Positions 1 through 11,757 are shown, counted from the first letter of the stretch. The stretch: DNA of 64,000 nucleotides from Thozetella sp. PMI_491 (GCA_021432635.1 MU270054.1:460055-524054); one strand, 5' to 3'. Notes: generated by a model from the sequence alone, not told the origin. Translations and numbers: made by a program.

Positions 1-1
1 A

Positions 2-1714
2 TCCGTTGGCCGACGAGTAGAGGGCATCGAGGCTAGGAAGTGGGCGGCGATTCGAGCGGGCAATGGGTCCGCAGCCTCCTCGCCACTGACCAGAACCCGA
101 GACGACGATGGGCAGTTTGTCGCCTTAGGTCTTAGTACGAGCCCACCAAGTGACCACCAATCGCTTCGGGTAGAACCTTTTACGCCGCCCGCGACACAGG
201 GTTCATCACCCGATGCACCTAGGACTCACTACACCATCGAGCAATTTTCCACTCCTGGGACAACGCCGTCAACACATAATCTCCTATCGGATCCTTCTTT
301 TCCAGACAGCCATGAAAGGCAGCCAGGAACTGTCGACGACGCGTGGCTCAGTCACAACTTTCCCAGCCAACTGCCACCTGTCTTTCGCGAGGTCTGGGAG
401 GGTGTCGGACACGCTAACACTCCGTTTAAATATGCGCTGCTTTCGCTCAGATGGGTCGAGCACGAGCAGATCGTGGGCAACAGGGACGGGCGAAGTCAGC
501 GCATTGAGTATTACAGCCTCTCCTTGCAGGCTATGGCACAGTCTCAAGATCGACCGGAAAGCATGCATATCTCACAGGTATGCGTTGTTCTTGCCACGCT
601 CTCCCTCTTCCTGCGCATCGAGACCAAGATTGGCACATTTAAAGGAGGCTTTACGCATTTCATGCAGGCAGACAGCCTGGTTGCGCAGCACATCACGGAA
701 TTGGCCGCTTGGGAGCTTGGGAAACGTCTCTTGTGTGCATGGGTCCCGTTTCGATGTTGGTACTCCTCGCAGTGCTCCATGTGGGGTGAAGGCAGCACTA
801 TTTTCCCCTTGGGAACACGTGAACCTCTCCTACGCATCCTAAGGGAGTCAAGCATTAGGAACCAGGAACTGCTACCGCTTCTGTGCGAGAGTCAAGAGGT
901 CAATCATAGAGTCATGCTCTCGCGTCTTGTCGGTATCAATTCATCATGGCCTTCCTACAACTCGTGGCGCCGAGACCTGGCTTCTATTGGGAAAGGAGGC
1001 GCTCCCGATGAAGGCTTGTATCAGTCGAGGTCGGAGCAGAGCTTTTTAGATCAAATGTCTCAGCTTCGACGAGAGCTTGACAACTGGCACGATAGCCTCC
1101 CTCTTGAGGCCCTTCCAATCTGGACCACCACTTCTCATAGCCAGGAAGAGTTGCGGGGAAAGCCTAAGGCACTACGATTCGCGCCCTTGAGGTTTCATTC
1201 GCACGCGGCCGCCATGACATATATGCGTTACGCGGCTGCACAAAGCCTCTGTTCACAAGAGAACATCAATGCCTGCACGGGTTCCGATCTGTCTCAACCT
1301 GCCTATAATGACCCGTGGACCACAGTCCTGCTTCAGATCTTAGCAGGAATAGATGCCAAGGCATACGCACGAGATGACCAGAGCCAGCTTGGTGTATGTT
1401 TTGTTCTGGGGCTCCTAGCGCTGCAATCGTTAGATCCAGGGGTGATCGAAGCCCTTGACGTGCTGATGGACCGCTTGGAAGGCCAGGCGAATTCGACCGG
1501 TTCCACTAACCCCCCATGGTTGCTACGCTCGACTTTCGCTAGAATAAGAGAGGAACGGAAAAGGGGACGAGTTATTCTGCACATTTATACTGACTTCGAT
1601 GGAACGGAGGAGTGGGAAACCGTATATTCTCACGGCGCCCAGTTCAAGGCCATGCTTATGGGTCGAAGCATCGCCACAGGGGAGCCTTTCCATGATATCG
1701 TAAATTGGCATTAA
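2..1714 (+). CDS. Fungal-specific transcription factor, C-terminal part (5' end outside window)
   Basis: The reading frame is open from base 2 to the stop at 1712-1714 without an intron, giving 570 visible residues. The first ~130 residues are Ser/Pro/Thr-rich linker. From about residue 145 the protein becomes helical and hydrophobic, with the pattern of a fungal transcription-factor middle homology region (a run around KYALLSLRWVEHE, then paired helices such as CVVLATLSLFLRIETKIG). No zinc cluster is visible; the family normally carries one at the N-terminus, which would lie left of the window. It would act in the nucleus; its targets cannot be told. It converges on the decayed carboxypeptidase downstream. 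A shorter start inside the window is possible but would drop conserved-looking sequence. Confidence 0.75.
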   Translation, partial: SVGRRVEGIEARKWAAIRAGNGSAASSPLTRTRDDDGQFVALGLSTSPPSDHQSLRVEPFTPPATQGSSPDAPRTHYTIEQFSTPGTTPSTHNLLSDPSFPDSHERQPGTVDDAWLSHNFPSQLPPVFREVWEGVGHANTPFKYALLSLRWVEHEQIVGNRDGRSQRIEYYSLSLQAMAQSQDRPESMHISQVCVVLATLSLFLRIETKIGTFKGGFTHFMQADSLVAQHITELAAWELGKRLLCAWVPFRCWYSSQCSMWGEGSTIFPLGTREPLLRILRESSIRNQELLPLLCESQEVNHRVMLSRLVGINSSWPSYNSWRRDLASIGKGGAPDEGLYQSRSEQSFLDQMSQLRRELDNWHDSLPLEALPIWTTTSHSQEELRGKPKALRFAPLRFHSHAAAMTYMRYAAAQSLCSQENINACTGSDLSQPAYNDPWTTVLLQILAGIDAKAYARDDQSQLGVCFVLGLLALQSLDPGVIEALDVLMDRLEGQANSTGSTNPPWLLRSTFARIREERKRGRVILHIYTDFDGTEEWETVYSHGAQFKAMLMGRSIATGEPFHDIVNWH

Positions 1715-1929
1715 GAGAGCGAAAGTAAAAGGAACTGCGTCCCTAAACAGCGGAGCTGTGAAGTGGTTTATATTGTACAACCCCTCCTATCCAAAGGTTG
1801 ATCAACGCCAGCGAGACAGGGGGTTGGTCTCGCGAGACAATGTGTCCCGCTTGGTCTATCTCCATAAAGGACAAGAGAGAGTGATGTTTGCAGTATCCCC
1901 AAAGCCAGAGACTAGAGCGGATACTTATT

Positions 1930-3265
1930 CAGGGCTAGTGGATTGATCAATACTCCTCAGTCCTAAATTCCACGCTCCCGTACCAAACTAGACTATCGAC
2001 AAAAATCTCATCCACCTCGCATGGCAGAGCCAATCTAGATTTCTCGCGGAGATGACCGTTCGGATGTTCTACAATCATCAGAATCAATGCTTGCAAGATC
2101 CACTGCATAATCAGAAGACATACCTCGTCAACCAGCTTCGTGATCCGCGGATGCGAAGCATAACCGACCTCATCGCTCTTGAAGAAATCTTGAGTTACCG
2201 GCACGCTGACATTATTGATTCCAGGCTATGGTCGGAATTTGGGACTCTTTTGTTATTCGAGAAGGCCTAGAGGATTCTTAGGGCGTAGCTCGGGGTTCTC
2301 CGTGTAGTTGACTCGTAGGTTGTAGGGGTTCTATGGGAATTGGAGGATTTGAAACCATTCAGGCGCCTGGTAGTACTTGTTAGATACTTGGCATGCAGCT
2401 TGATTGGAGCAGCTGTCCGGGCATGCTGCCTCTAGTTCCTCACAGCGCGTTCTAGCGGAAGCAATCGTTGCACACTGTGATGTGTTGAGAGAAGCACCTG
2501 GAGTGTGGCAGCCTCTCTCGAAGAACCCGCGGTGCTGGACCGTTTGATCTGTTAGCCCGTTTACTTTCATAATTCCTTTTAGTTTGATTTGGCTGATTCC
2601 ATATTTAGAAGTTGTCACAGCTAGTTTGACCAATGCGGAGCGTTTTCGATCTGGATGCGATCTGCAAGGGCCGGTACCTAGCTCCCACCATAATTCTCCC
2701 TAGCCATAGAGAATTCGCGGGCCGCCAACTGAGCCTTGGCGGTAAACTAATGTTCAAGGAGGTATAGAGGCCATCGCTGGCCTTTCCGGGAGTGTGAACC
2801 CGCTGACTACCATGCGAGTATCCCACGCTCAAGGCTGGTCTACGAAGATCATAATGACATCCTAGTTCCAGGCGTACGGATTCTGCGAGCTCGAGTTGTC
2901 TTTGAGCAAGCACGCTTCCATCTCCTCCAAGATCCGGATGGAAACGCTTGATGCACCTAGGCCGCCAGTGAGCCATAGAGTCATGAGATCTGTAGCGGCA
3001 ACATTCCGGCTCTCGAATACCTAGAAGAACATGTGATTCCCGTCTGGTATGGGCGGCTAAGGTTAACGGTGCGCAAGGCTCAGGTGAGGTGAGTGATATT
3101 CTTACCCCAGTCAACGTAGCCAGAGATACTATAACCGCCTGCGCAAGTAGACGAGCTAGTGGTCTTCGTCCGCACTGCAAAGCATCTGCCGACATATCTA
3201 TACAATTCCAGGTCAGATGTGTCGCATTGAGCGACAACCAACAGAATCCATAGTAGTCGTATCAA
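1930..3265 (-). pseudogene. Decayed S10 serine carboxypeptidase (RIP-like mutations)
   Basis: Pieces of a secreted serine carboxypeptidase can be followed on the minus strand through several frames. They include a signal peptide (MIRLLWILLVVAQC, from 3265), the N-terminal motif GYSISGYVDW before an apparent intron, LMTLWLTGGLG in place of the oxyanion-hole NGGPG, VGYSHGSQRV, the region of the nucleophile where GESYGG now reads RENYGG, the cysteine-rich stretch LNTSQCATIASARTRC, and LDWLC near the acid residue. In-frame TAG codons stand where the family has Trp. The catalytic Ser is Asn. Several changes fit C-to-T on either strand in CpA context, as in repeat-induced point mutation. An intact member of the same family lies at 12743-14349. 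The 3' end is approximate. Confidence 0.8.
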
Positions 3266-3805
3266 TGAAGCTCCGTACCAGACAGGTTTCTAGCCACGGT
3301 ATTCGACCCCCTCGTCTTCTCGAGACTCGATGATCCCTGAGGACTGGCAGGCTAAGCGAGGCCCCTCCCCACTTTCGAATTGTCCTCTCTGCGCATAAAG
3401 ATCATTAGCCTTGCAATACTCACCAAAGGGTAGGATCAAGATGGAGAAACGCACGAGCAGCTTGAAGCGTGTTGGTAAACCCGGAGAGTTCTATGACAGC
3501 TTCGTCTAGGCCCCTCCGTGATAGTGAGACTAGTCGCTCTGCAACGGCGGGGCTCAACATGGTCCACTTCCTAAAGCGGCAAAGCATAGCGAGCCAACGA
3601 CGGTGCTTCATGATAGGTCAGCAACAGCAGGTCTGAGCCTGCAGAGTCGATACACCCTGTTGGCGACAATGTGGGCTAGAACATTTTCAGCTGGCTGATC
3701 GCATCTGAAACCTTCGAGCCTACCGCCGCATGTTGGCGATGATAAGCAGCGCTGCCTGCGTGCTAAACAAGCCCGGCCAGGCATTGAGCGCTGAATTGTT
3801 TCGCC
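3266..3805. other. Intergenic, between divergent pseudogene and M61 gene
   Basis: No coding sequence that I can support. It must hold the promoter of the metallopeptidase gene to the right and the former promoter of the decayed carboxypeptidase to the left. Small open frames here show no family features. Confidence 0.5.
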
Positions 3806-5566
3806 ATGAAGAAGCGTGTGATCCTGTTTATAGCCTCGCCCCTCGCGGGTGCCATGTCAAATGTCGCAGAAACAAAGTGCATCGGCTTTCAAGTCACTCT
3901 TACGCCCCGGTTTGATGCCAACAATAGTGTTTCCGCATTGCAGGTCGACCAATTCATCACCGGGAACGTCTTCCGCAACAGACAGAAATTGGTAACTCTC
4001 GCGACCTGGGTTGCGGGAGTGGACGCCGGATTCATAACCGCCGAGGGTCTCACCGCTCGGGATGATGAAGGTATTCTATCGCTGGGGCAGTCATCCGAAA
4101 CTGGGGCCGATGGCAATTTTAAGATGGCCACCTGGCTTCTAATGCGTTCAACCACTGGCCCTGTGCGGATCTCTTACACGGCACTTCCGCGAGAAGTGTC
4201 TGCCGCAACAAGGAATGGCCCGTCTTTGGATCTCCGTAAGGACCATGGGGGCATGATAGGTTCGGGCTACGGCTTTCTCGCGGTGCCGCCAGATCAACGC
4301 AATCCAAATGTCTCTATTACATTGCAGTGGAACCTCTCTAGTGCCCCACCGAGCACCACTGCAGCTTGGAGCTTCGGCGATGGCACACACACCAAGTTGG
4401 ACGGACTACATCACTTTTCCAAGCTCCAGCAAGTATTTTATGCCGTGGGTCCCCTCAAGTCCCTCGCGGGGGGTGAGCGTGGAGACACAGGGGAACTGAG
4501 TGCGTTCAATATATACTGGCTCGGAAGTCCCAATTTAGAGCCATTCAAACTCGGCCGTCGTCTTCACAGCATTTTCGAGAAGATGCGAGACTTCTTTAGA
4601 GACAGCGGCGATAGCTATCGCATCTTTATGCGCTATAACCCCTTCGCTGGCTCTAACACAGGGACTGCGCTTGCCAGGTCCTTCACCTACGGCTACGACG
4701 ATACTGAGCAGCAGTACCCCCTCACTTTTCTCCAGCGCGAAAGAGTGCTGGCTCACGAAATGGTGCACAACTGGGTTCTTCTTGGGGGCCCGTCCGATAA
4801 TTGGTATACGGAGGGGCTTGCAGAGTATTATCAGTTGCTCCTCCGCTACCGTCTCGGCTTGATCATGCCGCGGGTGTACATCGGCGAACTCAACGATATG
4901 CTACAAGCTTACTTCACGAATCCTCTTGTTTCGGAAAACCTGGACGAGGTGTCGAAAATCACCTGGAATACGTCCCATGCTCAACGTGTCCCGTACGGTC
5001 GTGGATTTGCCTTTGGTCTGCAGATGAATGGTCTCATTCGTGAGGCTTCGGCCCACCAGAAGTCTTTAGACGATGTGGTTGTAGAGATGGTCGTCCGCAG
5101 CCAGGAGGGCGAACCTGTCACCATATTGGACTACCTGACGCTCTGTGGGTCGTATCTTCACGATGATTCTCTTCCCCGTCTCCTAGTCAGCGATATGCAG
5201 TCGGGTAATATTGTGGTGCCGACTCTCAACAGCGTTGACGGTGTTCCTTTCCCCCTAAGGCTGGTTCGCAAAGACTTGTACAGCTTTGAGCTCGGGTTCG
5301 AGGAGCGGTCTATTTTGGAGGGCTCGCATACCATCACTGGGCTTTTGGAAGGGTCAAGGGCGGAAGATTCGGGACTGAGGAACGGAGACCAAGTACGACT
5401 GTTGTATAGCTCGGCGTACAACGCAGCTCGGAGCTCGTATGATGCCACTTTGTCGTTGAAAGTCAAAAGAGTCGGCCAGGAACCATTTGTAGTCGAATTC
5501 TGGCCTCGATCACGCAAAAGGGTCGAAGCCTACCAGTATGAAATCATAGAGAACGATGATTTATAA
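3806..5566 (+). CDS. M61-like zinc metallopeptidase with C-terminal PDZ-like domain
   Basis: This is a single-exon 586-residue protein. The zinc-binding gluzincin motif is HEMVH at residues 317-321, followed after 18 residues by Glu340 in WYTEGLAEYY. That is the HExxH-x18-E arrangement of the M1/M61 clan. The ~315 residues before it match the beta-rich N-terminal half of M61 (glycyl aminopeptidase) proteins. Residues ~495-575 (LEGSRAEDSGLRNGDQVRLL) look like a PDZ domain, which M61 enzymes carry at the C-terminus. A short hydrophobic N-terminus (MKKRVILFIASPLAGA) may be a signal peptide. Likely role: aminopeptidase action on peptides, outside the cell or in the vacuole. The ATG at 3806 is chosen because it gives this leader. 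Neighbouring peptide transporters fit the role. Substrate is unknown. Confidence 0.88.
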   Translation: MKKRVILFIASPLAGAMSNVAETKCIGFQVTLTPRFDANNSVSALQVDQFITGNVFRNRQKLVTLATWVAGVDAGFITAEGLTARDDEGILSLGQSSETGADGNFKMATWLLMRSTTGPVRISYTALPREVSAATRNGPSLDLRKDHGGMIGSGYGFLAVPPDQRNPNVSITLQWNLSSAPPSTTAAWSFGDGTHTKLDGLHHFSKLQQVFYAVGPLKSLAGGERGDTGELSAFNIYWLGSPNLEPFKLGRRLHSIFEKMRDFFRDSGDSYRIFMRYNPFAGSNTGTALARSFTYGYDDTEQQYPLTFLQRERVLAHEMVHNWVLLGGPSDNWYTEGLAEYYQLLLRYRLGLIMPRVYIGELNDMLQAYFTNPLVSENLDEVSKITWNTSHAQRVPYGRGFAFGLQMNGLIREASAHQKSLDDVVVEMVVRSQEGEPVTILDYLTLCGSYLHDDSLPRLLVSDMQSGNIVVPTLNSVDGVPFPLRLVRKDLYSFELGFEERSILEGSHTITGLLEGSRAEDSGLRNGDQVRLLYSSAYNAARSSYDATLSLKVKRVGQEPFVVEFWPRSRKRVEAYQYEIIENDDL

Positions 5567-5693
5567 GAAGATCAGCCCAACCCAGCTAGCGGCATAAAAT
5601 TACCGAAGTTTGATGCTCAATAATGCTCTCTTCACTAGTGAAATGTTTCTTCTACTTCAATTTTCTCATAATAACAGCTACTCCCGACGTGTC

Positions 5694-7368
5694 TCATTGA
5701 CGTGCCTGATTATTTTCCAAAGCAGGATAGGAACTGTAAGAGACGTTGGCTTCTATCGCCTTTTTTCGCCAGCCGACAACTTCCGGCCCTTTCATGATAG
5801 TCGCATTGTTGGTCGATCCGATAGAAGATAACGTTGAGTTTGTTTGCCGGATTGGGATATACTCAACGTCTAACTTCGTTTCCAGCGTCTTGAGAGCTAC
5901 CGCTAGTCGAGCGACGGAGAGTTCGACAACCTCGGGGTTGGTAGCATAAACGATGCGGAAACAACCTGAGATAGGCGAAAGAGACAGCTATTACATGTTA
6001 AAAAGTATTTTGGAAGGTGAAAAGTCGAGTACTAACCTCTCCCATGTTCAGAAACACCCCCGCTTTGAATGCGAGATACCGACAGAGCTTTGCCTCTTGG
6101 CTCTCGTTTGTATTAGAGTCGTTGAAGTACGACAGCCACTCGGATAGATTAAGGAGCAAAAACAGGCCACTATTGGCCGGGAAAAAAGGTATCCCATGTT
6201 TCCGCAAAGTTCTGGTAGCGAAATCGTGAGCTTTACGGAGACGTTCCTGGTAGACACTGATAAACATGTCAACGCGTTGTACGTCTTCGAGGAGGCGAGT
6301 GAAGAGGGCTGTTGAGAAGCATGTAACCCAAGTGAACAATGCAAGACGTCGGCACGTCTTCCAGAGCAACTCGTTCCGCGTGATAAGGAAGCCTAATCGC
6401 AAGCCGCCAGCTCCGAAGTCCTTGCTTGCTCCATACATAGAATGTTTGTTTTCTTTGTAGATGCTACTTTCAGGGTCATCCTCGAGACTTAGCACCGAGG
6501 TAAATGTGTCGAGTCCCTCGCCGGAGTCAAAGGAGGACATGGCATAAATCTCGTCGGCAAGAAGATGCATAGCCCTCTGGCCACAGAATTGGGCAACGGC
6601 CACCAGTGACTTGCGTGAATAGCTCCTACCCATAGGATTGCAAGGATTGCAAATGAGTAGAGCACGCACGGGGATTCCTTGAGCCCGAGCAGCCTCATAC
6701 GCTCTTTTCAAAGCCACAACCAATTGGTCAGCACCAGCCGCGCTGAACTGGGCTTCCATATCGCTGAGATCGGCCTTGATCAGCTGTACTCCGGTCTTGG
6801 CGCACAAGTCGTGAGGAAACATCATGTAGGTTGGTGTGATGACCATTACCCCTTCTCCTGTATCGCAAACATTAAACGACAAGAGATCGATCAGCGAGGA
6901 TACCCCATTTGTGCTCAGGATCATGTCTGGAGACACTGGAGACGCAGGCAAGAAATGCCGGTTGACAAAGCTGGCAACTGCCCGTGACAGTTCTGCGTCC
7001 TTGTTAGCAGTGAAGCACCTAATGGGCAAAATACGCCATCCCTCCTCTAAAGATCACTTGCCTTCAGGTCCAATCACTCCCCCATAGCGAGTTGCTGATG
7101 ATGAATACTTAGCTAATGCGCCAGCTACATTCTGCGGAGGAAATCGCAAACCGTTGGGCAGCTCATAGTGTGCCGCAAAGTCGCTCACGCATTGCCTCAT
7201 GTGGTCACCCATGAGATTGTTGACCGCACCCGACAGGTTGATGAGGCCGGATGGGCACGTCTGTGGGTCGTAAGACGGGAGCTTGCTGACTTCATCTTCG
7301 AGATCAATGAATGCGCCCGACTGGAGGTTGCCAACAGCACGCCTAGATGGTTGTAAAACATGTTCCAT
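5694..7368 (-). CDS. ACC-synthase-like class I/II aminotransferase (PLP enzyme)
   Basis: Three exons (7368-7062, 6992-6037, 5987-5694) give 518 residues. The PLP-binding lysine is Lys293 in YGASKDFGAGGLRLGF, and CNPCNPMGRSYS and LADEIYAMSSF are the usual cofactor-contact motifs of the 1-aminocyclopropane-1-carboxylate-synthase-like branch. The final exon is needed to complete the small domain (GCFRIVYATNPEVVELSVARL). Intron 1 appears to be GC-AG: GAAG followed by GCAAGT, branch GCTAAC, acceptor GACGCAG. This joins RYGGVIGPE to ELSRAVASFVN as the family expects. The only alternative is a 39-nt GT-AG intron that leaves extra residues. Fungal members serve as amino-acid transaminases or C-S lyases in specialised metabolism; the substrate here is unknown. 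Transcribed divergently from the OPT transporter. Confidence 0.87.
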
Positions 7369-8131
7369 GATGCTACCCCGATATAATCGTTTTGGCCAGG
7401 CTCGCCGTGTAAGTTAGGTCGTCGTGGACTGCGCTTAGCAAGCAGGTCAGGATAGCGATCCAGTAAGTCGCCGGCTAATCGATGGCGGGCTTGTCTGTTC
7501 TGCGGGCCCCGGATTGCTTGAAAGCCACCGTTGGTCTACCGCGAAGCGAAATGCGAAGATAGAGTACGACGATAAAGGTGGGGGCTCCTGTACCTTAGGC
7601 ACCGGAGTGCTAGGAGAGTTTGTTGTGCCATCAGATGCAGCTCTGGGTGGTCCTCGCTCTTGCCATCCACTATAGGAATAGGACGAGCCATCCCGAAAAG
7701 GGTCGTGGCGGCCATGTGCCTTGCTCGCTCCCGGCTAGCGGAGAGACCCTATCTCATGGCTAGCCTAGGCTCGATTGGATCAGATCTGAGATGCGGGGTC
7801 TGACATCGACTGACTAGTTCCTCTCCGCCCCTGGACTGAGGCTAGGATACTGATAACCGGCATTCTATCGGTGGGTGTGTGTTTGGGGTAGGATAAGCGA
7901 TAACAAACTTCCCCACGCCACTTGATGGAGGGTATGACCAGAGTCTAGTTCGAATTCATAGCACATACGACTCCCACGCGCAACGGCAGTAGATAGCAGC
8001 GCCCTTCTTAGGTGTTCTCCAGGTGCCACAATCGAATCCCTCCTTGCGCCCTGCCTTGGCTTCATGCGACATAATAGACGAGATTGCCGGACCTACTGAC
8101 AACATTTCCCTCCCATTGGTCGATAAGCAAG
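7369..8131. promoter_or_regulatory. Divergent promoter region, aminotransferase / OPT transporter
   Basis: A 763-bp gap separates the start codons of the minus-strand aminotransferase and the plus-strand OPT gene, so it must hold both promoters. I see no clear TATA box and no coding sequence. Shared control of the two genes is an inference from layout only. Confidence 0.5.
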
Positions 8132-11100
8132 ATGGAACCAGAGGTAGAAGAGAAGCAAGTCAACCCCCTCGATATCTCCGTCACACAGGTCGGTGGCCCT
8201 CTCCCAGTTTGCTGTATTAGGACGCGAGACTGAACAGCCTGACCACCCTGTCAGCAAGCAGATGCAGCCGACGAGTTGATTCGGACTCAGTTGGAGAGCG
8301 ACTATCGAAAATATGGAATTTCACAAGACGACCTGGAGAAGGCTGCCGACATGGCCAGTGCTCTAAGCTTGGACGAGGCTCGGGCGCTGCTAGACGAGTA
8401 TCTCGTGGAGCATGGGTTAGACAATTGCCGCCGCTGTGTCTTTGTAATGGTGAACTGACAGTTTGAAAGTGACGATATGCTTATCCCGAAGCAGTTCACA
8501 ACTGCCGTGTTGGAGCTTGTGTCCCGCGCGAGCGTGTCGGACGAGAAAGTCGACCTCCCACTGGAGGTGGAAACGCGGCTCGTCGCAGCAGTCTTCCGTG
8601 GAAACTCGGTCTATCGCGAAGTCCGATCTACATTTTCGAACCAAGACGATCTGAACACGCCTTGCGGCACAGTCAGAGCGTGGGTGATTGGTCTCATTTG
8701 GTCGGCTGGCTTGGCGGGCCTCAACCAGTTTTTTGCACCCAGGAACCCGACACTCTCCGTCTCGGTCTACATCGCCCAGTTATTCTCGTATCCCATGGGA
8801 CGCCTGTGCGCTGCATTTTTGCCCACAGTTGTGTTTTTGAAGGACAGCCCATTCGCGTTCACCCTCAATCCCGGACCCTTCACGATCAAGGAACACATGC
8901 TGATTGTAAGTATCGACGTGAGGCTCGATGATCCATACAGGGCTGACGTTTTGATCTACAGACCATTATGTGCAATGTCAGTACGAGCAGTAAGTCTGAA
9001 TCCTCCGCAACTCCTCCGGTATGTCTAATTTATGAACCATAGGTGTGTCTTTTGTTACGCCCATCTTCCTTCAACAACGCTTGCCCATGTTCTTCAACCT
9101 GGAGTGGGCCGGCCAGTGGGTACGTGGTTATGGCCTTCCTCTACCTAACCGCCTGAGTCCGCTGAAAAGAACCAGGGCTACCAGATTTGTGCGATCCTAT
9201 CTATTCAGCTGTTCGGTAAGTAATAGAGAAGGAACCACACCATCAGTGGGTTTTCGGCCCTACGTCGGCCAGCCCTGTTCTCTCCTAGCTTCAAGAACTC
9301 TCCAATACGTCACCGATACTAGTAAATCTAGTTTCTAAATCCAAACGTCTCTTCCGCACTTGATGGCATGCTGACAATGTCACTCTTATAGGTTTCGGGC
9401 TCGCCGGTATTGTCCGTCGCTTCCTGGTTTATCCCCCTCAAATGATTTACTACTGGGTGATGAGCCAAGCTGCGCTGAACAACGCTCTACACAACGCAAA
9501 TGATTCTCACGTGCACAGTTGGAAGATATCCAGATTCAACTTCTTCTTCGTGGTTATGGGATGCATGTTTCTGTACGTGGAGGCCCTTCGGTTTACCGTT
9601 GCGAACCCTCAATATTAACCGAGACGTTAGCTACTATTGGCTCCCAAACACTATCTTCCCCGTACTCACCTTCTTCAACTGGATGACGTGGATCTCTCCC
9701 ACTAACGCTACTCTGTCCATCCTAACGGGAAGCTACTACTTCAACTTAGGGTTAAATCCCTTTGTCAACTCATTCGATTGGAATTGGTTTGCTGGCGTCA
9801 TTGACCCCATATATAACCCCTTCTTCATCGTTGTGCAGATTATATTCTCGTGCTTTGTCTGGGCAGTGTGCGTCATCATTCCGGTATTCTTCTCAAATAC
9901 TTGGTATACCGCATACCTCCCTATCAACAGCTGGGTAGGTTTTGTTCTCTTCTTATACCCCACCACACCACATCTCCTTGGACTCTTTGTCTAGATAAAA
10001 TGAGCAACGTGTCCCCGCATTCCGTCGCAGATAGGGGATCGCGTATACGATTATAGGAAACTCGTTAAGTCTAATATTTTTTCAGTATGTCTACGACAAC
10101 ACTGGGGAGACCTATTCAGCGCGGAGTGTTCTTGGACCGGATGGTGCATTGAACCAGACAGCCTATGAAGAATATTCGCCGCCTTTTATGTCTGCAGCGT
10201 CTATCTTGCGCTATGGAATGATGTTTGCTGTGAGCCTGTAACTCCTATTAACCATTCGGATTATGCTGATTCGTTAGCAAGACTGTTCCCGCGATCCTCA
10301 TGTTCACTTGCCTCTGGTACAGCAAGATGATTGTAAAGGTATTCCGGAATGCGTACAAAAGGACGGCCGCTCATACAGGATTTAATGACATCCATTCTCG
10401 ATTGATATCCAGATATCCCGAGGTTCCCGAAGTAAGTGGCACTGTGAGATGAGCTGTCAAGGTGAGTAGCACTAACTACCACCCTAATCACAGTACTGGT
10501 ATGGGTCTGTCGCAATTGGTGCTGGCGCCCTAGGTTTCGCAGCCCTTTATGGCTGGCCAACGCAGACACCAGGATGTAAGTCTTTGGCCCCGAGATTGAG
10601 TAAGAAAGGGTTAAAAGTGCCAGAATCAGAGCTAACATCCCATCCTAACAATTAGGGATCATCCCACTGGGACTGTTTCTATCGGCTGCCTTTGTAATCC
10701 CGATTGGCGCTGTCATGTCAGTTTCTGGCTATGAAGCAAGTTTAGAGATCTATTTCGACGTGGTATGTCGGCGATGCTTAATCGAGATATTAAGGGCCAT
10801 AAACAATATAACTGCGTTAATCTTCCAAGCTAACTGTTGGTGGCCTCTCGTCAGATTGGGGGCTACGCTGCGCAGAATAAGCCTGCCGCTTTCCTTCTTT
10901 TCAAGCTTATGGGCAACTCAGTACTTATGCAAACCCTGTCCTTTGTACAAGATCTTAAACTTGGACACTATTGCAAGATCCCCCCAAAGCAGATGTTTGC
11001 TGCACAGGTGGTATCCACCATTGTCTCGTCCTTCGTTGTTCTAGCAGTGGTGAACTTCCAGTTGTCTATCGAGGGCTTGTGTAACCCTGCAGTCAACGTA

Positions 11101-11757
11101 CACTGGGTCTGCGGCAGCACGCAGACAGGATTCTCCAGTTCGTTGCTCTGGGGCATGATTGGGCCCGAGAGGCTGTTCACTGTGAGGAACCGCTTGCTCT
11201 TTGCCCGGATAATCCTGGCATCCACCGTGCTGACGGCATCCTCGCGCAACTAGCACATCGACGCCATGTACTGGAAGATAATGCTGGCTATGATTGCCGG
11301 GCTTGTGTGGCCAATTCCGTGGTACTTCGCCAAGAAGCGATGGCCGATGAGCATCCTTCGTTACGCTCATCCCATTGTTATGAGTAGGTGCCTTTGGCGA
11401 ATCGGAACTGCTCAATGAGCCGAACTAATGTTAGCAATAGTGATGGGCGGAATAATGTGGGCGCCTCTCAACTTGTCTATGATGTGGCAAAGCCTTCCAT
11501 TTTCTTGGTTCTTTGGCGTGTACATCAAGGACCGCTGGCCCGGATGGTGGGCCAAGTACGCGCTTGTGCTCTCTACGGCACTTACCGGGGGCATTGCTCT
11601 GTCAGCGTTGGTGCAATTTTTTGCTATTACTAACTCCGAGGTTACGGTTCCCGACTGGTGGGGTACTACTCAGTACACCTCAACTTGCGACTTCCGAGAT
11701 TGCAGATATCAGACGCTCGACCCGGGAGAGACGTTTGGCCCAGCAGGGTGGCATTGA
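8132..11757 (+). CDS. OPT-family oligopeptide transporter (15 exons)
   Basis: Fifteen exons join in frame to 848 residues: 8132-8188, 8255-8415, 8470-8905, 8962-8989, 9043-9119, 9176-9215, 9392-9572, 9631-9934, 10086-10229, 10282-10431, 10494-10575, 10656-10762, 10855-11181, 11254-11383, 11435-11757. Diagnostic OPT sequences are the signature NPGPFTIKEHMLI, FGLAGIVRRFLVYPPQMIYY, the YDNTG motif after a membrane segment, DLKLGHYCKIPPKQMF, LLWGMIGPERLF and the C-terminal YWAP-like MWAPLNLSMMWQSLPFSWFF. The protein is highly hydrophobic with many membrane segments, as expected for a proton-coupled importer of small peptides (or glutathione or metal complexes in some members). Exon 4 is only 28 nt. 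Intron 2 was placed so that VEHGDD aligns with the family's YHEDDPNFP. It is paralogous to the gene at 23468. Plasma membrane location is inferred. Confidence 0.92.

Noticed and set aside
2605-3237. 210-codon open frame on the minus strand
   Set aside because: It crosses an intron and several frameshifts of the decayed carboxypeptidase; only parts of it match the family, so it is not a separate gene.
7019-7057. 39-nt GT-AG intron in the aminotransferase
   Set aside because: It keeps frame, but it has no branch point and leaves extra residues in a conserved join. The 69-nt GC-AG intron has a better branch point and a better join.
6679-7087. Plus-strand frames over the aminotransferase
   Set aside because: They are antisense shadows of the conserved minus-strand coding sequence.
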